A DNA stretch of 64,000 bases, taken from NCBI RefSeq assembly GCF_022835675.1, contig NZ_BQUT01000005.1:248001-312000 (forward strand), in the 5' to 3' direction. Below are positions 18,529 to 27,889 of this stretch, piece by piece. Below the pieces are notes generated by a model. The model had not been told where the DNA came from. It worked only from the letters and a program-made list of their open reading frames with translations, and did not search any database. The stretch comes from Companilactobacillus sp. RD055328. GTDB lineage: Bacteria > Bacillota > Bacilli > Lactobacillales > Lactobacillaceae. Numbering within the stretch: the stretch's first letter is position 1; each line of letters begins with the position of its first letter. A program made the translations under genes and the position numbers.

Positions 18529-19139
18529 TATTTATTCCCTTTTTTAAAGACTTCAAATTTTATATCATTATTCTTTAAGTCAATTTTTTTGGCTTCAACA
18601 GAGTAACCTGTCTCCGTTCTATATTGTGTCAATTTTAAATCAACAATTTCTTTTTTACTATTCATTTGTACCCATTTTGGTAAATGATACGTATTACCAA
18701 TATAGTTAATAACAAAACTTAACGGAACTGGTAATGTCCCCAATTTTAATGACTTGGCCTTTAACTGAACATCTCCATTAGTTTTGATATAAGGGTCTAA
18801 TACTAATTTAAAGTCAATATTTGAGCCTAAAAACTTCAAGCTTCCCAAAATATTGGCATGTTTTTCATCTACTTTGAATTTATATTTAATATCATCACTC
18901 GTTAAAAATTCATCAATATACTGTCCAGCAACTGTATTCACTTGTTTTCTAGTCAATGAAACAGTAAAAATACTGTCTTCTGGATTTATTATATTTTTTT
19001 CTGAATTAGTTTCTGAAATCGGAGTAAATATTTTAAAGCTTAATGCTGATATTAAAATAATAAGAATAGTAATAAAACTAAAAAAACTTATTTTCCACCA
19101 GTTTCTACTTGTATTTTTTTTCTTATCTTGCCTTTTCAT
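18528..19139 (-). CDS. YpmS family membrane-anchored protein (DUF2140)
   Basis: This protein of about 203 aa has a basic cytosolic N-terminus, one transmembrane helix (roughly residues 17-38) and an extracytoplasmic domain. The domain includes LTRKQVNTVAGQYID and LGTLPVPLSFVINYIG, matching the YpmS/DUF2140 family of unknown function. The start is the ATG at 19139, which overlaps the ypmR stop as ATGA; the frame extends further upstream inside ypmR. The ypmR-ypmS pairing is conserved in Bacillales and lactobacilli. Confidence 0.88.
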   Translation of the reverse strand: MKRQDKKKNTSRNWWKISFFSFITILIILISALSFKIFTPISETNSEKNIINPEDSIFTVSLTRKQVNTVAGQYIDEFLTSDDIKYKFKVDEKHANILGSLKFLGSNIDFKLVLDPYIKTNGDVQLKAKSLKLGTLPVPLSFVINYIGNTYHLPKWVQMNSKKEIVDLKLTQYRTETGYSVEAKKIDLKNNDIKFEVFKKGNK

Positions 19140-19948
19140 TCTGTTTCTAACCAACTATCTTCAGATTTAATCATAACTTTATACAATTCATCCGTGATTA
19201 ACTTATACCCTTTGTCGTTAGGATGAAAGTGATCTTCTGTAAATAAATATGGATTCTCAACATCTCCATTTTTATCTTTTGTTTTTTTCTTGGGATCTGA
19301 TAGTAATTTATCAATATTTACAAAATGTACATTGTAATTTTCGGATGCTGTCTGTTTAGAATACTCATTCCAATTTTTTACTGCTGTTGTCATATATTTA
19401 ATATCTTTTAAGTATACGCCAAACGGATTATAAATACTTATCAAATAAATCGGAGCGTGATTATTATTTTTACGAATATCTGTAATTAAAGTATTTAAAT
19501 TATTTTCAAACTTCACTGTCCCACTTGTGACATCTTGTTTTTTTAATTTCAAACCTTTTTTAGAAAGGATATGCATCAAATCATTCCCACCAACAGTTAC
19601 AGTTATTATGTCGGCATTTTTTAGATCTGATTGAATCTTGGATTTATTTTCAATTCGCTTAATAATCTGTGTGCTTGTTTCACCACTAATTCCGTAATTC
19701 TCTGATGAAACATTAACATTCTTATGTTCTTCTAATTTCTTACTTACTAAAGTAACATAACCACCTTTTTTAGTAGAATCTCCTACACCATAAGTTAAAG
19801 AATCACCGATAGCTACTAATTTAAGTTTTTGAGGCTTTGACTTTTTTTCAATTGGTGTAGATTGTTGATTTACATAATCATTAACAATAAATCCAATTCC
19901 GACTACCATTAATAAACCAATGATTCCTAATGCTATTTTTTTCTTCAT
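19136..19948 (-). CDS. SGNH/GDSL-type esterase-lipase family protein (YpmR-like)
   Basis: This 270-aa protein has an N-terminal signal anchor (residues 4-22) and an exported SGNH hydrolase domain. The nucleophile Ser lies in VAIGDSLTYGVGD, block II Gly in YGISGETS, block III in TVGGNDL and the C-terminal Asp/His pair in TEDHFHPNDKGY. Such proteins hydrolyse lipids or deacylate wall polymers; the actual substrate is unknown. There is no lipobox cysteine, so it is not a lipoprotein. It is the first gene of the run that leads to dprA. Confidence 0.88.
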   Translation of the reverse strand: MKKKIALGIIGLLMVVGIGFIVNDYVNQQSTPIEKKSKPQKLKLVAIGDSLTYGVGDSTKKGGYVTLVSKKLEEHKNVNVSSENYGISGETSTQIIKRIENKSKIQSDLKNADIITVTVGGNDLMHILSKKGLKLKKQDVTSGTVKFENNLNTLITDIRKNNNHAPIYLISIYNPFGVYLKDIKYMTTAVKNWNEYSKQTASENYNVHFVNIDKLLSDPKKKTKDKNGDVENPYLFTEDHFHPNDKGYKLITDELYKVMIKSEDSWLETE

Positions 19949-19966
19949 TTAATATTCACCATATAA

Positions 19967-19995
19967 AAAAAGTAGATGTACACCATCTACTTTTT
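19967..19995 (-). terminator. Intrinsic terminator after degV
   Basis: The stem AAAAAGTAGATG pairs with CATCTACTTTTT around a 5-nt loop, followed by T residues on the minus strand. It begins immediately after the degV stop codon and lies just before ypmR. Confidence 0.85.
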
Positions 19996-19997
19996 AT

Positions 19998-20852
19998 TTA
20001 TTTTTCATAAAAGATTAAAGCAAATGCGCCTACTCCTGTATGTGTTGAAATTACAGGGCTTGTTGTTCTAATAGGTACATTTAATTCTGGGGCAACTTCT
20101 TTAATACGATCTACAATTTGTTTACAGTAGTCTTTATTATCACAGTCGGATAAGCCAATCATTTCAATATTATCTTTGTGTTCTGAAATATATTCAAAAA
20201 CACCCTCAAGATAACGATCAATTATTTTTTTACCGCGGCCACGTTTTGCGATTTCTAGTTTCCCATCATTTAAGTTTAAAACAACACTAATATTCAAAAG
20301 AGTGGAAATAGTTCCGGCTAATCGTCCTAGGCGTCCACCTTTTAAAATATTTTCAATTGTTGTTACACCCATATGTAGTTGAGTTTTTTCACGAATTTCA
20401 GTTAGTATAGGCAAAATTTCAGCGATAGCCTTACCTTCTGCAGCAAGTTGCGCCGCTTTTAGCACTTGGAAAGTTTGTCCCCAGTCAGTATATTCTGAAT
20501 CTACAACTGTAATATTATCTTTATTAACAATCTCAGCAGCTTGTCGAGCAGCATTAATCGTACCACTCAAACTCTCAGTCATATGAATTGAAAGTATTTG
20601 TGCATCTTTATCGTCAGCAAATATCTTTTCATAAATTTCAGTATAACTTCCTAACGGTGGTTGCGATGTTGTTGGCAATTGTTTTGATGAATTCATTTTA
20701 GAAATAAATTCATCGCGTGTAATATTTACTCCATCAACATATTGTTCACCATCAATAACAATATCCAAAGGGACAATATAAATATTATTATTTTTTATTT
20801 CTTCTTCACTTAATTGAGCTGAGGAATCAGTTACAACATATACTTTAGCCAT
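19998..20852 (-). CDS. DegV family fatty-acid-binding protein (FakB-like)
   Basis: This 284-aa cytosolic protein of the DegV/FakB family binds a fatty acid and, with FakA kinase, presents it for phosphorylation. The fold's signatures are visible: VVTDSSAQLSEEE at the N-terminus, LPTTSQPPLGSY, ESLSGTINAARQAA and KGGRLGRLAGTIST. It starts with ATG behind a poor ribosome site. It has its own extended -10 promoter and terminator, so it is probably a single-gene unit. Which fatty acid it prefers is not readable from the sequence. Confidence 0.92.
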   Translation of the reverse strand: MAKVYVVTDSSAQLSEEEIKNNNIYIVPLDIVIDGEQYVDGVNITRDEFISKMNSSKQLPTTSQPPLGSYTEIYEKIFADDKDAQILSIHMTESLSGTINAARQAAEIVNKDNITVVDSEYTDWGQTFQVLKAAQLAAEGKAIAEILPILTEIREKTQLHMGVTTIENILKGGRLGRLAGTISTLLNISVVLNLNDGKLEIAKRGRGKKIIDRYLEGVFEYISEHKDNIEMIGLSDCDNKDYCKQIVDRIKEVAPELNVPIRTTSPVISTHTGVGAFALIFYEK

Positions 20853-20896
20853 TGAATAAGGCCCAACTTTCTTTTTTAATACTTCTGACGATTTAA

Positions 20897-20905
20897 ATTA
20901 TAACA
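20897..20905 (-). promoter_or_regulatory. Extended -10 promoter of degV
   Basis: The minus strand reads TGTTATAAT, an extended -10, about 45 bases before the degV ATG. No clear -35 is present. Confidence 0.55.
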
Positions 20906-20936
20906 AAGTCGAAATGATTTTCATATCAACTAATTA

Positions 20937-21416
20937 TTACTTTCTTTCATATTCTTCAAAGCTGTGTGCCCAAAGGTTTTGTTCATCAACTTTACCCTCA
21001 ATACGAGACACTAATTCAAATTTTTGCCATGGCAAATCAACCATAAAAGTATCACCAGTAAACTCATGATCAATTTTAGTGACAAATAATTTATCCACTA
21101 TATCAGAATAAAGTTTAAATATTTGTGCTCCACCAATAACACAATAATTTTTATTAGGATCCATATTTAACTCATTAATATCTTGAATTACTGTAACTCC
21201 TGGATAAGAGAAGTCGTTATTACGAGTAATAACAATATTTTCTCTTCCAGGTAGTGGACCATTTGGAAAGCTCTCAAATGTTTTACGTCCCATAATAATC
21301 GGATGTCCACTAGTCACCTTCTTAAAGAATTTCATGTCGTTTGGCAATTTCCAAGGAAGTTTTCCATTTTTACCAATTACATGATTTTTATCTTCTGCCC
21401 AAACAAAACTTATCAT
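20937..21416 (-). CDS. dfrA: Dihydrofolate reductase
   Basis: This 159-aa cytosolic enzyme reduces dihydrofolate to tetrahydrofolate with NADPH. The family motifs are present: VWAEDKNHVIGKNGKLPWKLPND with the catalytic Asp, GRKTFESFP with the cofactor-binding region, and VIGGAQIFKLY. It starts 11 bases after the thyA stop. The pairing with thyA is functional, because thymidylate synthase produces the dihydrofolate this enzyme recycles. The length is that of ordinary chromosomal enzymes, with no sign of a trimethoprim-resistant import. Confidence 0.95.
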   Translation of the reverse strand: MISFVWAEDKNHVIGKNGKLPWKLPNDMKFFKKVTSGHPIIMGRKTFESFPNGPLPGRENIVITRNNDFSYPGVTVIQDINELNMDPNKNYCVIGGAQIFKLYSDIVDKLFVTKIDHEFTGDTFMVDLPWQKFELVSRIEGKVDEQNLWAHSFEEYERK

Positions 21417-21427
21417 CTTATATTCTC

Positions 21428-22378
21428 CTATACAGCAACTGGAGCTTTAATAGCTCCATCCGGATTATAATCAACAACTTTTATATCATCAAAATCCAAA
21501 TCAAAGATACTTTTATCGCTTGTAATTTCAAGCTTAGGTCCTGCTTTAGGGGTTCTTGTTAGTTGCTCATTTACTTGGTCAAAATGATTACTGTAGATAT
21601 GAGCATCTCCTAAAGTATGCACAAATTCGCCAACTTCAAGGCCGCATTCTCTAGCTATTAAATGTGTTAATAATGAATAACTTGCTATATTAAATGGAAC
21701 TCCTAAAAAGACGTCTCCACTTCTTTGATAAAGCTGACAAGACAATTTACCATCATTTACATAGAATTGAAACATTGTATGACATGGTGGCAATGCCATA
21801 TCCGGAATATCCTCGGGATTCCAGGCACTTACTAATAACCTTCTTGAATCAGGAGTCTTCTTAATCTGTTCAATAACATTTTTAATTTGATCAATAAATC
21901 CGCCATCTCGCTTCAACCAGTGACGCCATTGACTCCCATAGACGTTTCCTAAATCACCCCATTTTTTAGAGAATTCTTCATCTTCTAAAATATTTTTGCA
22001 GAATAAGTTTTTTTGCTCTTTATATTGAACTGCAAACTCTTGATCGTTTAAGCTTCTATGACCAAAATCAGTCATATCAGGTCCTGTATATTCATCACTC
22101 TCAATATACTTTTTAAACGCCCATTCATCCCAAATATGGTTATTATGTTCTAATAAATACTTAATATTGGTATCTCCATGTAAGAACCAAAGTAATTCAC
22201 TCTTAATTAATCCAAAAGGAATTTTTTTAGTTGTTAGTAATGGAAATGATTCTTGTAAATCAAAATGCATTTGATAACCGAAGATACTCTTAGTCCCGGT
22301 ATTCGTACGGTCAGTTTTTTCGTGTCCATTTTCCATAATGTCTTTTGCCATTACTAAGTACTTATCTTCATTCATCAT
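21428..22378 (-). CDS. thyA: Thymidylate synthase
   Basis: ThyA methylates dUMP to dTMP using methylene-tetrahydrofolate. The 316-aa length reflects the roughly 50-residue insertion (about residues 88-140) known from the L. casei enzyme, a lactobacillus-type trait. The catalytic Cys lies in [26 protein letters not shown], the SRR phosphate site and the C-terminal APVAV are present. Two consecutive ATGs occur: the first overlaps the ABC-F stop (TAATG), and the second at 22375 is better spaced from GGGAG. Confidence 0.96.
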   Translation of the reverse strand: MMNEDKYLVMAKDIMENGHEKTDRTNTGTKSIFGYQMHFDLQESFPLLTTKKIPFGLIKSELLWFLHGDTNIKYLLEHNNHIWDEWAFKKYIESDEYTGPDMTDFGHRSLNDQEFAVQYKEQKNLFCKNILEDEEFSKKWGDLGNVYGSQWRHWLKRDGGFIDQIKNVIEQIKKTPDSRRLLVSAWNPEDIPDMALPPCHTMFQFYVNDGKLSCQLYQRSGDVFLGVPFNIASYSLLTHLIARECGLEVGEFVHTLGDAHIYSNHFDQVNEQLTRTPKAGPKLEITSDKSIFDLDFDDIKVVDYNPDGAIKAPVAV

Positions 22379-24267
22379 TATTCTCCCAATTCACTAAGTT
22401 CTTCCCAACGATTCATTAATTCTTCTGACTTCTTATTACTCTCTTCAAGCTCAGCTTGATAAGACATTAAATCTTGGTAATCAGCATGTTCATCTAATAA
22501 CAATTTATTTAGTTCATTGATTCTTTCATCAAGCTTCTCAATTTCAGGTTCTATTTTTTTCAACTCTATTTGCTCAGCGTATGTAATCTTACGTTTATTA
22601 TTTTCTGGTTTTTCATGCTTGACTGGTTCTGATTTTGTTACCTTCTTATGTGATTCATTCTTTTTATTTGCTTCATTTTCTAGATAATTTGAATAAGTAT
22701 CTAAAAGTTCAGTTATAACTCCATTACCTTCAAATATTAGTAATTTTTGCGTAATTTTATCAAGGAAATATCTATCATGAGAAACAGCAATAACAGTACC
22801 ACTGAAGTTTAGAATGTAATCTTCTAATATAGTCAATGTTTGAATATCTAAATTATTAGTAGGCTCATCTAATAAAAGTACATTTGGCTGGCGAATTAGG
22901 ATTGCAAGTAAAAACAAACGTCTCTTCTCACCACCAGATAACTCTCTAATAAAAGCCCCTTGTAATCGACTGTCAAATTGAAAAGTCTCTAATAAGTTCG
23001 AAGCAGTCATTCTACTACCGTCTTCAGCTTTTACGTTTTGACCAATTCCTTCCAGGTAAGTAATCACTCGTTTATCAGGATCCATATTCTCACTATATTG
23101 AGTATAAAAACCAATTCGAACAGTTTGTCCTACTTCAAGAATTCCAGAATCAAGCTGAATTCGTTCATCTAAAACATTCAAGAATGACGTTTTACCTGCC
23201 CCGTTTACACCAACAATTCCAATGTTTTCCTTACGATTTATTAGATAAGAAAAATCTTTCAGTATTGTCTTATTTTCAATAGTTAAATTAGCGTGTTCTA
23301 AATTAAATACATCTTTACCTAAACGAGTTTTAGCGATATTAATTTCCATATCACTTTGTGTTTGCGGTTGATCTTTTAATTCTGCTTTTAAATCACCAAA
23401 TCTATTTTGTCGTGCATTTTGTTTGGTTCCACGTGCTTTTGGACCGCGTTTCATCCATTCGAGCTCTTGCTTAAATAACTTTTGTTTATGAGCCATAGTG
23501 GAAGCTTGTATTTCTTCATTCTTAGCTTTTTGACCTAGATATTTCTCATAATTACCAGAATATTCATTAAGACGTTCAAACTCAATTTCAAAAATTCTTG
23601 TAGCCACTTGATTCAAGAAATAACGATCATGTGTTACAAAAACAACTGCACCTTTTATGCGACTCAAATATGTTTCTAACCATTTAATCGCTTGATAATC
23701 CAAATGATTAGTTGGCTCATCTAAAATCAACAAGTCAGATTCGGTTATTAAAGCTTGAGCTAGTGCAACTCTTCGCTGCTGTCCTCCAGATAGATTGGCA
23801 ACTTTCTTATCAAATTCATTAATACCTAGTTTGGTTAGGACGGTTTTTACTGTTGTATCTAAGTCCCAACCATCTTGATTATTCATACGTTCCTGTAAAT
23901 CAAAGAACGACTTTTTATATTTGTCATTATTAGGATCTTGATTGAAGAGCTCTAATGCCTTCTCATAATTTTTGACCAATTCAAAAATATTATCATCACC
24001 ATCAAGTACTGCTTCAAAAACAGATTTTTCAGGATCAAGTTCTGGTTGTTGGCGTAAATATGTAATTTTATAGTCTTTAGGCGTATTAATCTCACCACTA
24101 GTTAATTCATTTGGATCAACCAAAGAATTTAATAGTGAACTCTTACCTGAACCATTCAGCCCTACTAAGCCAATTTTATCGCCTTCGTTAATAAGAAAAT
24201 TAGCTTTTTTAAATAAGGTGCGATCACCAACATTTTTTGTTAAATCAGTCGCTGCAAAAGTTTTCAA
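22378..24267 (-). CDS. ABC-F family ATPase (Uup/YfmR-like)
   Basis: This soluble 629-aa protein has two ABC ATPase domains, each with Walker A ([18 protein letters not shown]), signature ([16 protein letters not shown]) and Walker B ([24 protein letters not shown]). The domains are joined by the ABC-F linker around [16 protein letters not shown]. It ends in a Lys/Glu-rich coiled coil, as in Uup and YfmR. Family members act on the ribosome rather than in transport, rescuing stalled complexes. The start is a TTG at 24267 with GGAG eight bases away; a nearby ATG is out of frame. Nothing marks it as an antibiotic-resistance variant. Confidence 0.9.
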   Translation of the reverse strand: MKTFAATDLTKNVGDRTLFKKANFLINEGDKIGLVGLNGSGKSSLLNSLVDPNELTSGEINTPKDYKITYLRQQPELDPEKSVFEAVLDGDDNIFELVKNYEKALELFNQDPNNDKYKKSFFDLQERMNNQDGWDLDTTVKTVLTKLGINEFDKKVANLSGGQQRRVALAQALITESDLLILDEPTNHLDYQAIKWLETYLSRIKGAVVFVTHDRYFLNQVATRIFEIEFERLNEYSGNYEKYLGQKAKNEEIQASTMAHKQKLFKQELEWMKRGPKARGTKQNARQNRFGDLKAELKDQPQTQSDMEINIAKTRLGKDVFNLEHANLTIENKTILKDFSYLINRKENIGIVGVNGAGKTSFLNVLDERIQLDSGILEVGQTVRIGFYTQYSENMDPDKRVITYLEGIGQNVKAEDGSRMTASNLLETFQFDSRLQGAFIRELSGGEKRRLFLLAILIRQPNVLLLDEPTNNLDIQTLTILEDYILNFSGTVIAVSHDRYFLDKITQKLLIFEGNGVITELLDTYSNYLENEANKKNESHKKVTKSEPVKHEKPENNKRKITYAEQIELKKIEPEIEKLDERINELNKLLLDEHADYQDLMSYQAELEESNKKSEELMNRWEELSELGE

Positions 24268-24312
24268 AATTCATACTCCAATATGTATTTCAGATTTAAT
24301 TATTTAATATTC

Positions 24313-24318
24313 ATTATA
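24313..24318 (-). promoter_or_regulatory. Candidate -10 of the ABC-F/thyA/dfrA operon
   Basis: TATAAT on the minus strand lies just after the upstream gene's terminator and 46 bases before the ABC-F start. The -35 region is only a T-rich stretch, so this is a weak call. Confidence 0.4.
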
Positions 24319-24339
24319 CAAGTATCTGAGTATTAAAAA

Positions 24340-24359
24340 AAGCCGACAATTGTCAGCTT
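24340..24359 (-). terminator. Intrinsic terminator after the 155-aa protein gene
   Basis: The minus-strand RNA forms an 8-bp stem (AAGCTGAC with GTCGGCTT, one U-G pair) with an AATT loop, followed by a run of U. Confidence 0.8.
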
Positions 24360-24366
24360 ATTAAAT

Positions 24367-24834
24367 TTATAGGCGATCTTGATATTTATCAAAAACATTT
24401 GCTTTAGCATCAATTACAACATAAAGGTTTTCATTTTGTTTAGAAATTGCACTTGTTTGATAAATGTTATCTAAGCCTTCAGAATTTTTAGCCTTGAATG
24501 GGAAATAAATTTGTAAGTTTTCATCTGTGTTAACATCATCGAAAATCAAATCACATTTCTCAATATCTTGATAATTCATAACACGATCAAACATTCCTAC
24601 AGAAGTTGTCATGCTGATTTTATCTGTTTCTTTTTGATAATTAGCTTCTTTTAGAATTTCAATCTTAAAACTCTTGCAAGGATGTATTTCTTGCATTTTA
24701 CCACCATTAATACGTCCATAACTAGTAGTAACACGTGCCAACCAAATGTCGCTCATTTCTTTGTGATCAACTGTCCAAGTATCACCGTTTCTAAAATAAA
24801 ACTTCAATTCTTTAAAAACACGTTTAGTATCCAT
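24367..24834 (-). CDS. Hypothetical 155-aa soluble protein
   Basis: I do not recognise this protein. It has 155 residues, no signal peptide and no hydrophobic helix, and mixed charge suggesting a beta-rich cytosolic fold. The N-terminal half contains YFRNGDTWTVDHKEM and the C-terminal half VYVVIDAKANVF-like strands. It has a strong ribosome site (AAAGGAG) and its own terminator, which supports a real gene. It lies between cca and the ABC-F operon on the same strand. I infer no function from this position. Confidence 0.75.
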   Translation of the reverse strand: MDTKRVFKELKFYFRNGDTWTVDHKEMSDIWLARVTTSYGRINGGKMQEIHPCKSFKIEILKEANYQKETDKISMTTSVGMFDRVMNYQDIEKCDLIFDDVNTDENLQIYFPFKAKNSEGLDNIYQTSAISKQNENLYVVIDAKANVFDKYQDRL

Positions 24835-24882
24835 AAAATATCTCCTTTTTTGAAAATGCTTACATGTTTATACTAGCACATT

Positions 24883-26079
24883 TTAAATGAGATTTTTACA
24901 ATAAAGAATGATTTTATTTGAATTATTTTCTAATTGTCCAAATACGACTTTCTTTTCAATTTCGGTAAGTAGTTTTCCTAGTTGTGGGCCCGGTTTTAGA
25001 TTCAATTCTTTTATAAGAGTTTTACCATCAATAGCTAATTCTTTTTTTGATTTGATAGGTAATTGATTATATATATTAATTACTTTTTGACGATCATAAT
25101 CAATATGTCGCAATTCACAGATATTATCAATCTCATTCAAAAAAGTATCACCAACTTTATAAAAACTCCAGACGTCATAATTATCTTCTTCAATATTATC
25201 AATTAGTTTATTGATAGATTGAACATCAGCTTTTACTTTATTAGATTCTTTCCACAAAGTTAGAAATTTATTTAAATCATTTGTTTTTATTGCTTCGGTC
25301 AGAATAGCCCAAGCAGCTTCAACAGAAACTATTTGTATATCTTTGTACTCTAGAAGCTTGGTAAGTTCATAATGTTTATTGTTTAACTGAGGACAATATT
25401 TATATAAGTCAGTCGTTAGAAAATTCTTATAGCCAAGTTGCCAATTCTTAGCTAATAGCATTTTAACAAACTCTGTATTTATTCGTTCAACAGATATTTT
25501 CTCAAGAAGCTCCGCATTTAATTCGATAGCTTTTAGAGTTTCTTCTTCAATTACAAATCCTAATTGACTCTGAAATCTCACTGCTCGCATCATTCGCAAA
25601 GCATCTTCATGGAATCTATCTTGTGCTACTCCAACTGCTCTTATTGTTTTTGACTTTAAATCTTCTAATCCAGAGAATTCATCTATTACTTCACCGTCAG
25701 TTGCAACAGCTAAAGCATTAATAGTGAAGTCTCGACGTTGCAAGTCATCTTTTAATTTACGAACAAACGTTACTTTATCAGGCCTGCGAAAATCTTGATA
25801 ACCACTTTCGGTTCTGAAGGTTGTTATTTCATAAGGAACATTATCATCCATAACTGTAACAGTTCCGTGTTCAATTCCAGTATCTATTGTTCGAGGAAAT
25901 ATTTTTTTTATTTCATCAGGATATGCACTTGTAGCAATGTCTACATCATGAATAGGTAGATTTAATAAATGATCACGAACACTTCCGCCCACAAAATAAG
26001 CCTCAAATCCTGCGGCTTCAATTGCTTTTAAAATATGGAGTGATTCTTTAAAAATATCCGGTAATTTGTCTAATTTCAT
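24883..26079 (-). CDS. cca: CCA tRNA nucleotidyltransferase
   Basis: This enzyme adds or repairs the 3' CCA of tRNAs using CTP and ATP without a template. The 398-aa class II enzyme shows the nucleotidyltransferase core: FVGGSVRDHLL near residue 30, HDVDIATSAYP with the metal-binding Asp pair, TTFRTES, and RRDFTINALA. The nucleobase-reading helix region near 150 includes DALRMMRAVRFQSQLGF. It has ATG behind AGGA and sits nine bases after the TPR gene, so the two form one operon. Confidence 0.95.
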   Translation of the reverse strand: MKLDKLPDIFKESLHILKAIEAAGFEAYFVGGSVRDHLLNLPIHDVDIATSAYPDEIKKIFPRTIDTGIEHGTVTVMDDNVPYEITTFRTESGYQDFRRPDKVTFVRKLKDDLQRRDFTINALAVATDGEVIDEFSGLEDLKSKTIRAVGVAQDRFHEDALRMMRAVRFQSQLGFVIEEETLKAIELNAELLEKISVERINTEFVKMLLAKNWQLGYKNFLTTDLYKYCPQLNNKHYELTKLLEYKDIQIVSVEAAWAILTEAIKTNDLNKFLTLWKESNKVKADVQSINKLIDNIEEDNYDVWSFYKVGDTFLNEIDNICELRHIDYDRQKVINIYNQLPIKSKKELAIDGKTLIKELNLKPGPQLGKLLTEIEKKVVFGQLENNSNKIILYCKNLI

Positions 26080-26088
26080 TATTAATTC

Positions 26089-27339
26089 CTAGTTATCAAA
26101 AATTGAACGCATGTATTCGTCATCTGGGTTTAACTTCAAGTAACGATTCAATCCATCTTTTGCAGTCGTCATGTCACCGAAGTCACGCAAGATTAGCACT
26201 AAATCTCTTAAGAAGTCAGGATTATCCTGTAAATCATTATATGCTGACAAGATATTATTACGAGCCTCAGCAATTTCATCCAACTCTCTATTTGCCTTAG
26301 CCATATTCCAGAACAAATAAGGATCATCATTTATTGTTTCATCGCCACTATTAATAATCTCAATAGCTTTTTCATCTTGATTACTTTCAAGATAATAATC
26401 ACTAATTAATTTCTTCAATTCATTAGGCTCTTCAACTTTATCAATACCATTAATAGCAAGTTTAACTGCCTCATCAGCCTTATTAATTTTTCTGGATGAT
26501 TTTATTAGTATTCTATACAAATCTAAGTTGTATTCGTTAAATTTAAGTCCATTAACCGCTGTACGATATGATTCTTCATAGTTATTCTCATCATATAGCA
26601 AACTAGCTAATAAGTAATATGCAGGTGCATAATCATGATTAATATCAATTAATTCATTCAACGTTTCTTTCGCATCAGTTAAATTACCAACTTGATAGTA
26701 TAAACTACCCTTTTTGTACAAAATATCTTCATTTATTAATAAGCGATTGATTTGCACATATGATTCAATTGCTTCTTCAAATTTACCAACACCAGCTAAT
26801 GAATCACCAATTCTTTCATGAATCGATATTCCAGACATTTCTTCAATGTCGTTTTCTAATAAAACATCATATAAGTTGAGTGCTTTTTCAAAGTTCCCTT
26901 GTGTAAAGTACAATTCTGCAAGCGCAAATTTAATAACTTCTTCATCTGGATATAAACGAATTGCCTCTAATAATTTTTGTTCACTTACTTCATATAGTCC
27001 CATTGATTGATAAACATCAGCAGAGGTTAATAGTGCTTCAGCATATGCATACGATTCAGAAGTGATTTCTGATAAGTAATCAATGGCTGTATCATTATCT
27101 CCATCGGAAACTGCAATTTCTGCTAATCTTGTACGTAATTCATCAGCATCAGGATTCTTATCAAGTAAATTCTCAAAAATTTCTTTTGCTTGAACAGATT
27201 GTCCCATTTCTAGTAGGTTATCACCTAAATTGAATAAAGTATCATCATCATCAGATTCAATTGCCTGACTGATTAATTCAGCTGCTTTATCAACGTTTCC
27301 ATTATAAAATTCATCTAACGCCTGTTGCGAATAGCTCAT
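26089..27339 (-). CDS. Tetratricopeptide-repeat protein (YpiA-like)
   Basis: This 416-aa acidic soluble protein is built almost entirely of TPR helix pairs from the first residues (SQQALDEFYNGNVDKAAELI) to the end. Recurring blocks include LAELYFTQGNFEKALNLYD and YYLLASLLYDENNYEESY. TPR arrays are protein-interaction scaffolds, and the partner is unknown. It resembles the YpiA-type TPR proteins of Firmicutes and is translated just before cca. No catalytic domain is attached. Confidence 0.85.
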   Translation of the reverse strand: MSYSQQALDEFYNGNVDKAAELISQAIESDDDDTLFNLGDNLLEMGQSVQAKEIFENLLDKNPDADELRTRLAEIAVSDGDNDTAIDYLSEITSESYAYAEALLTSADVYQSMGLYEVSEQKLLEAIRLYPDEEVIKFALAELYFTQGNFEKALNLYDVLLENDIEEMSGISIHERIGDSLAGVGKFEEAIESYVQINRLLINEDILYKKGSLYYQVGNLTDAKETLNELIDINHDYAPAYYLLASLLYDENNYEESYRTAVNGLKFNEYNLDLYRILIKSSRKINKADEAVKLAINGIDKVEEPNELKKLISDYYLESNQDEKAIEIINSGDETINDDPYLFWNMAKANRELDEIAEARNNILSAYNDLQDNPDFLRDLVLILRDFGDMTTAKDGLNRYLKLNPDDEYMRSIFDN

Positions 27340-27390
27340 TTAACGACCTTCTTTAATAATAGTATTCTTTCATGGTTTATTATAACAAAA

Positions 27391-27420
27391 AAGAACAGGC
27401 AACTAGCGTCGCCTGTTCCT
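27391..27420 (-). terminator. Intrinsic terminator after the HU gene
   Basis: The minus-strand RNA pairs AGGAACAGGC with GCCTGTTCTT (10 bp, one G-U) around a 10-nt loop and continues into TTTTTG. Confidence 0.85.
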
Positions 27421-27438
27421 TATAATTAATTAAATTAA

Positions 27439-27714
27439 TTATTTAACAGCATCTTTAAGAGCTTTACCTGGCTTGAATGCAGGTACTTTTGATGCAGGAA
27501 TCTTAATTTCTGCACCTGTTTGAGGGTTACGTCCCTTACGTGCAGCACGTTGACGTACTTCAAAGTTACCAAAGCCAATTAATTGAACTTTTTCACCTTT
27601 AGCAAGTTTTTCTTGGATTGCACCGAATACTGCATCTACAGCAGCAGTAGCGTCTTTCTTAGTAATCCCTGTTTTTGTTGCAACACTATCAATAAGTTCT
27701 GCTTTGTTAGCCAT
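27439..27714 (-). CDS. hup: Histone-like DNA-binding protein HU
   Basis: HU is a small basic dimer that bends and compacts DNA. The 91-aa sequence starts [20 protein letters not shown] and carries the beta-arm signature [21 protein letters not shown] and the closing [15 protein letters not shown] place the start at the ATG at 27714, which has a strong GGAGG; the frame runs further upstream without reason. The gene has its own terminator and a 175-base leader region separating it from der. Confidence 0.96.
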   Translation of the reverse strand: MANKAELIDSVATKTGITKKDATAAVDAVFGAIQEKLAKGEKVQLIGFGNFEVRQRAARKGRNPQTGAEIKIPASKVPAFKPGKALKDAVK

Positions 27715-27889
27715 AATATAAAACCTCCAGAATATATATATTGTAAAAACAATATGCTTTTTCGAGTAATGACAATGGCTTATCATTATCCACAAACTAA
27801 ATTACCACACTAAACGCCGTTATGACAAGTATCATTTGGAATTTACACTGTTTTTTTTGAATAAAGTCATTTTTTAGTTTATTTTTTTA
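27715..27889. other. Leader region between der and the HU gene
   Basis: This 175-base AT-rich stretch holds no open frame. On the minus strand it contains two TTGTCA sequences that could be -35 boxes. Near the HU start it contains a small hairpin (ATATTGT with ACAATAT) ahead of the Shine-Dalgarno. I could not fix a convincing -10, and no terminator hairpin for der is evident. Confidence 0.4.

Noticed and set aside
24246-24274. Possible leader peptide (ATG at 24274, nine codons) upstream of the ABC-F gene, as in antibiotic-induced ABC-F genes
   Set aside because: GGAG lies only one base from that ATG, too close for initiation, but eight bases from the in-frame TTG. No attenuator hairpin follows.
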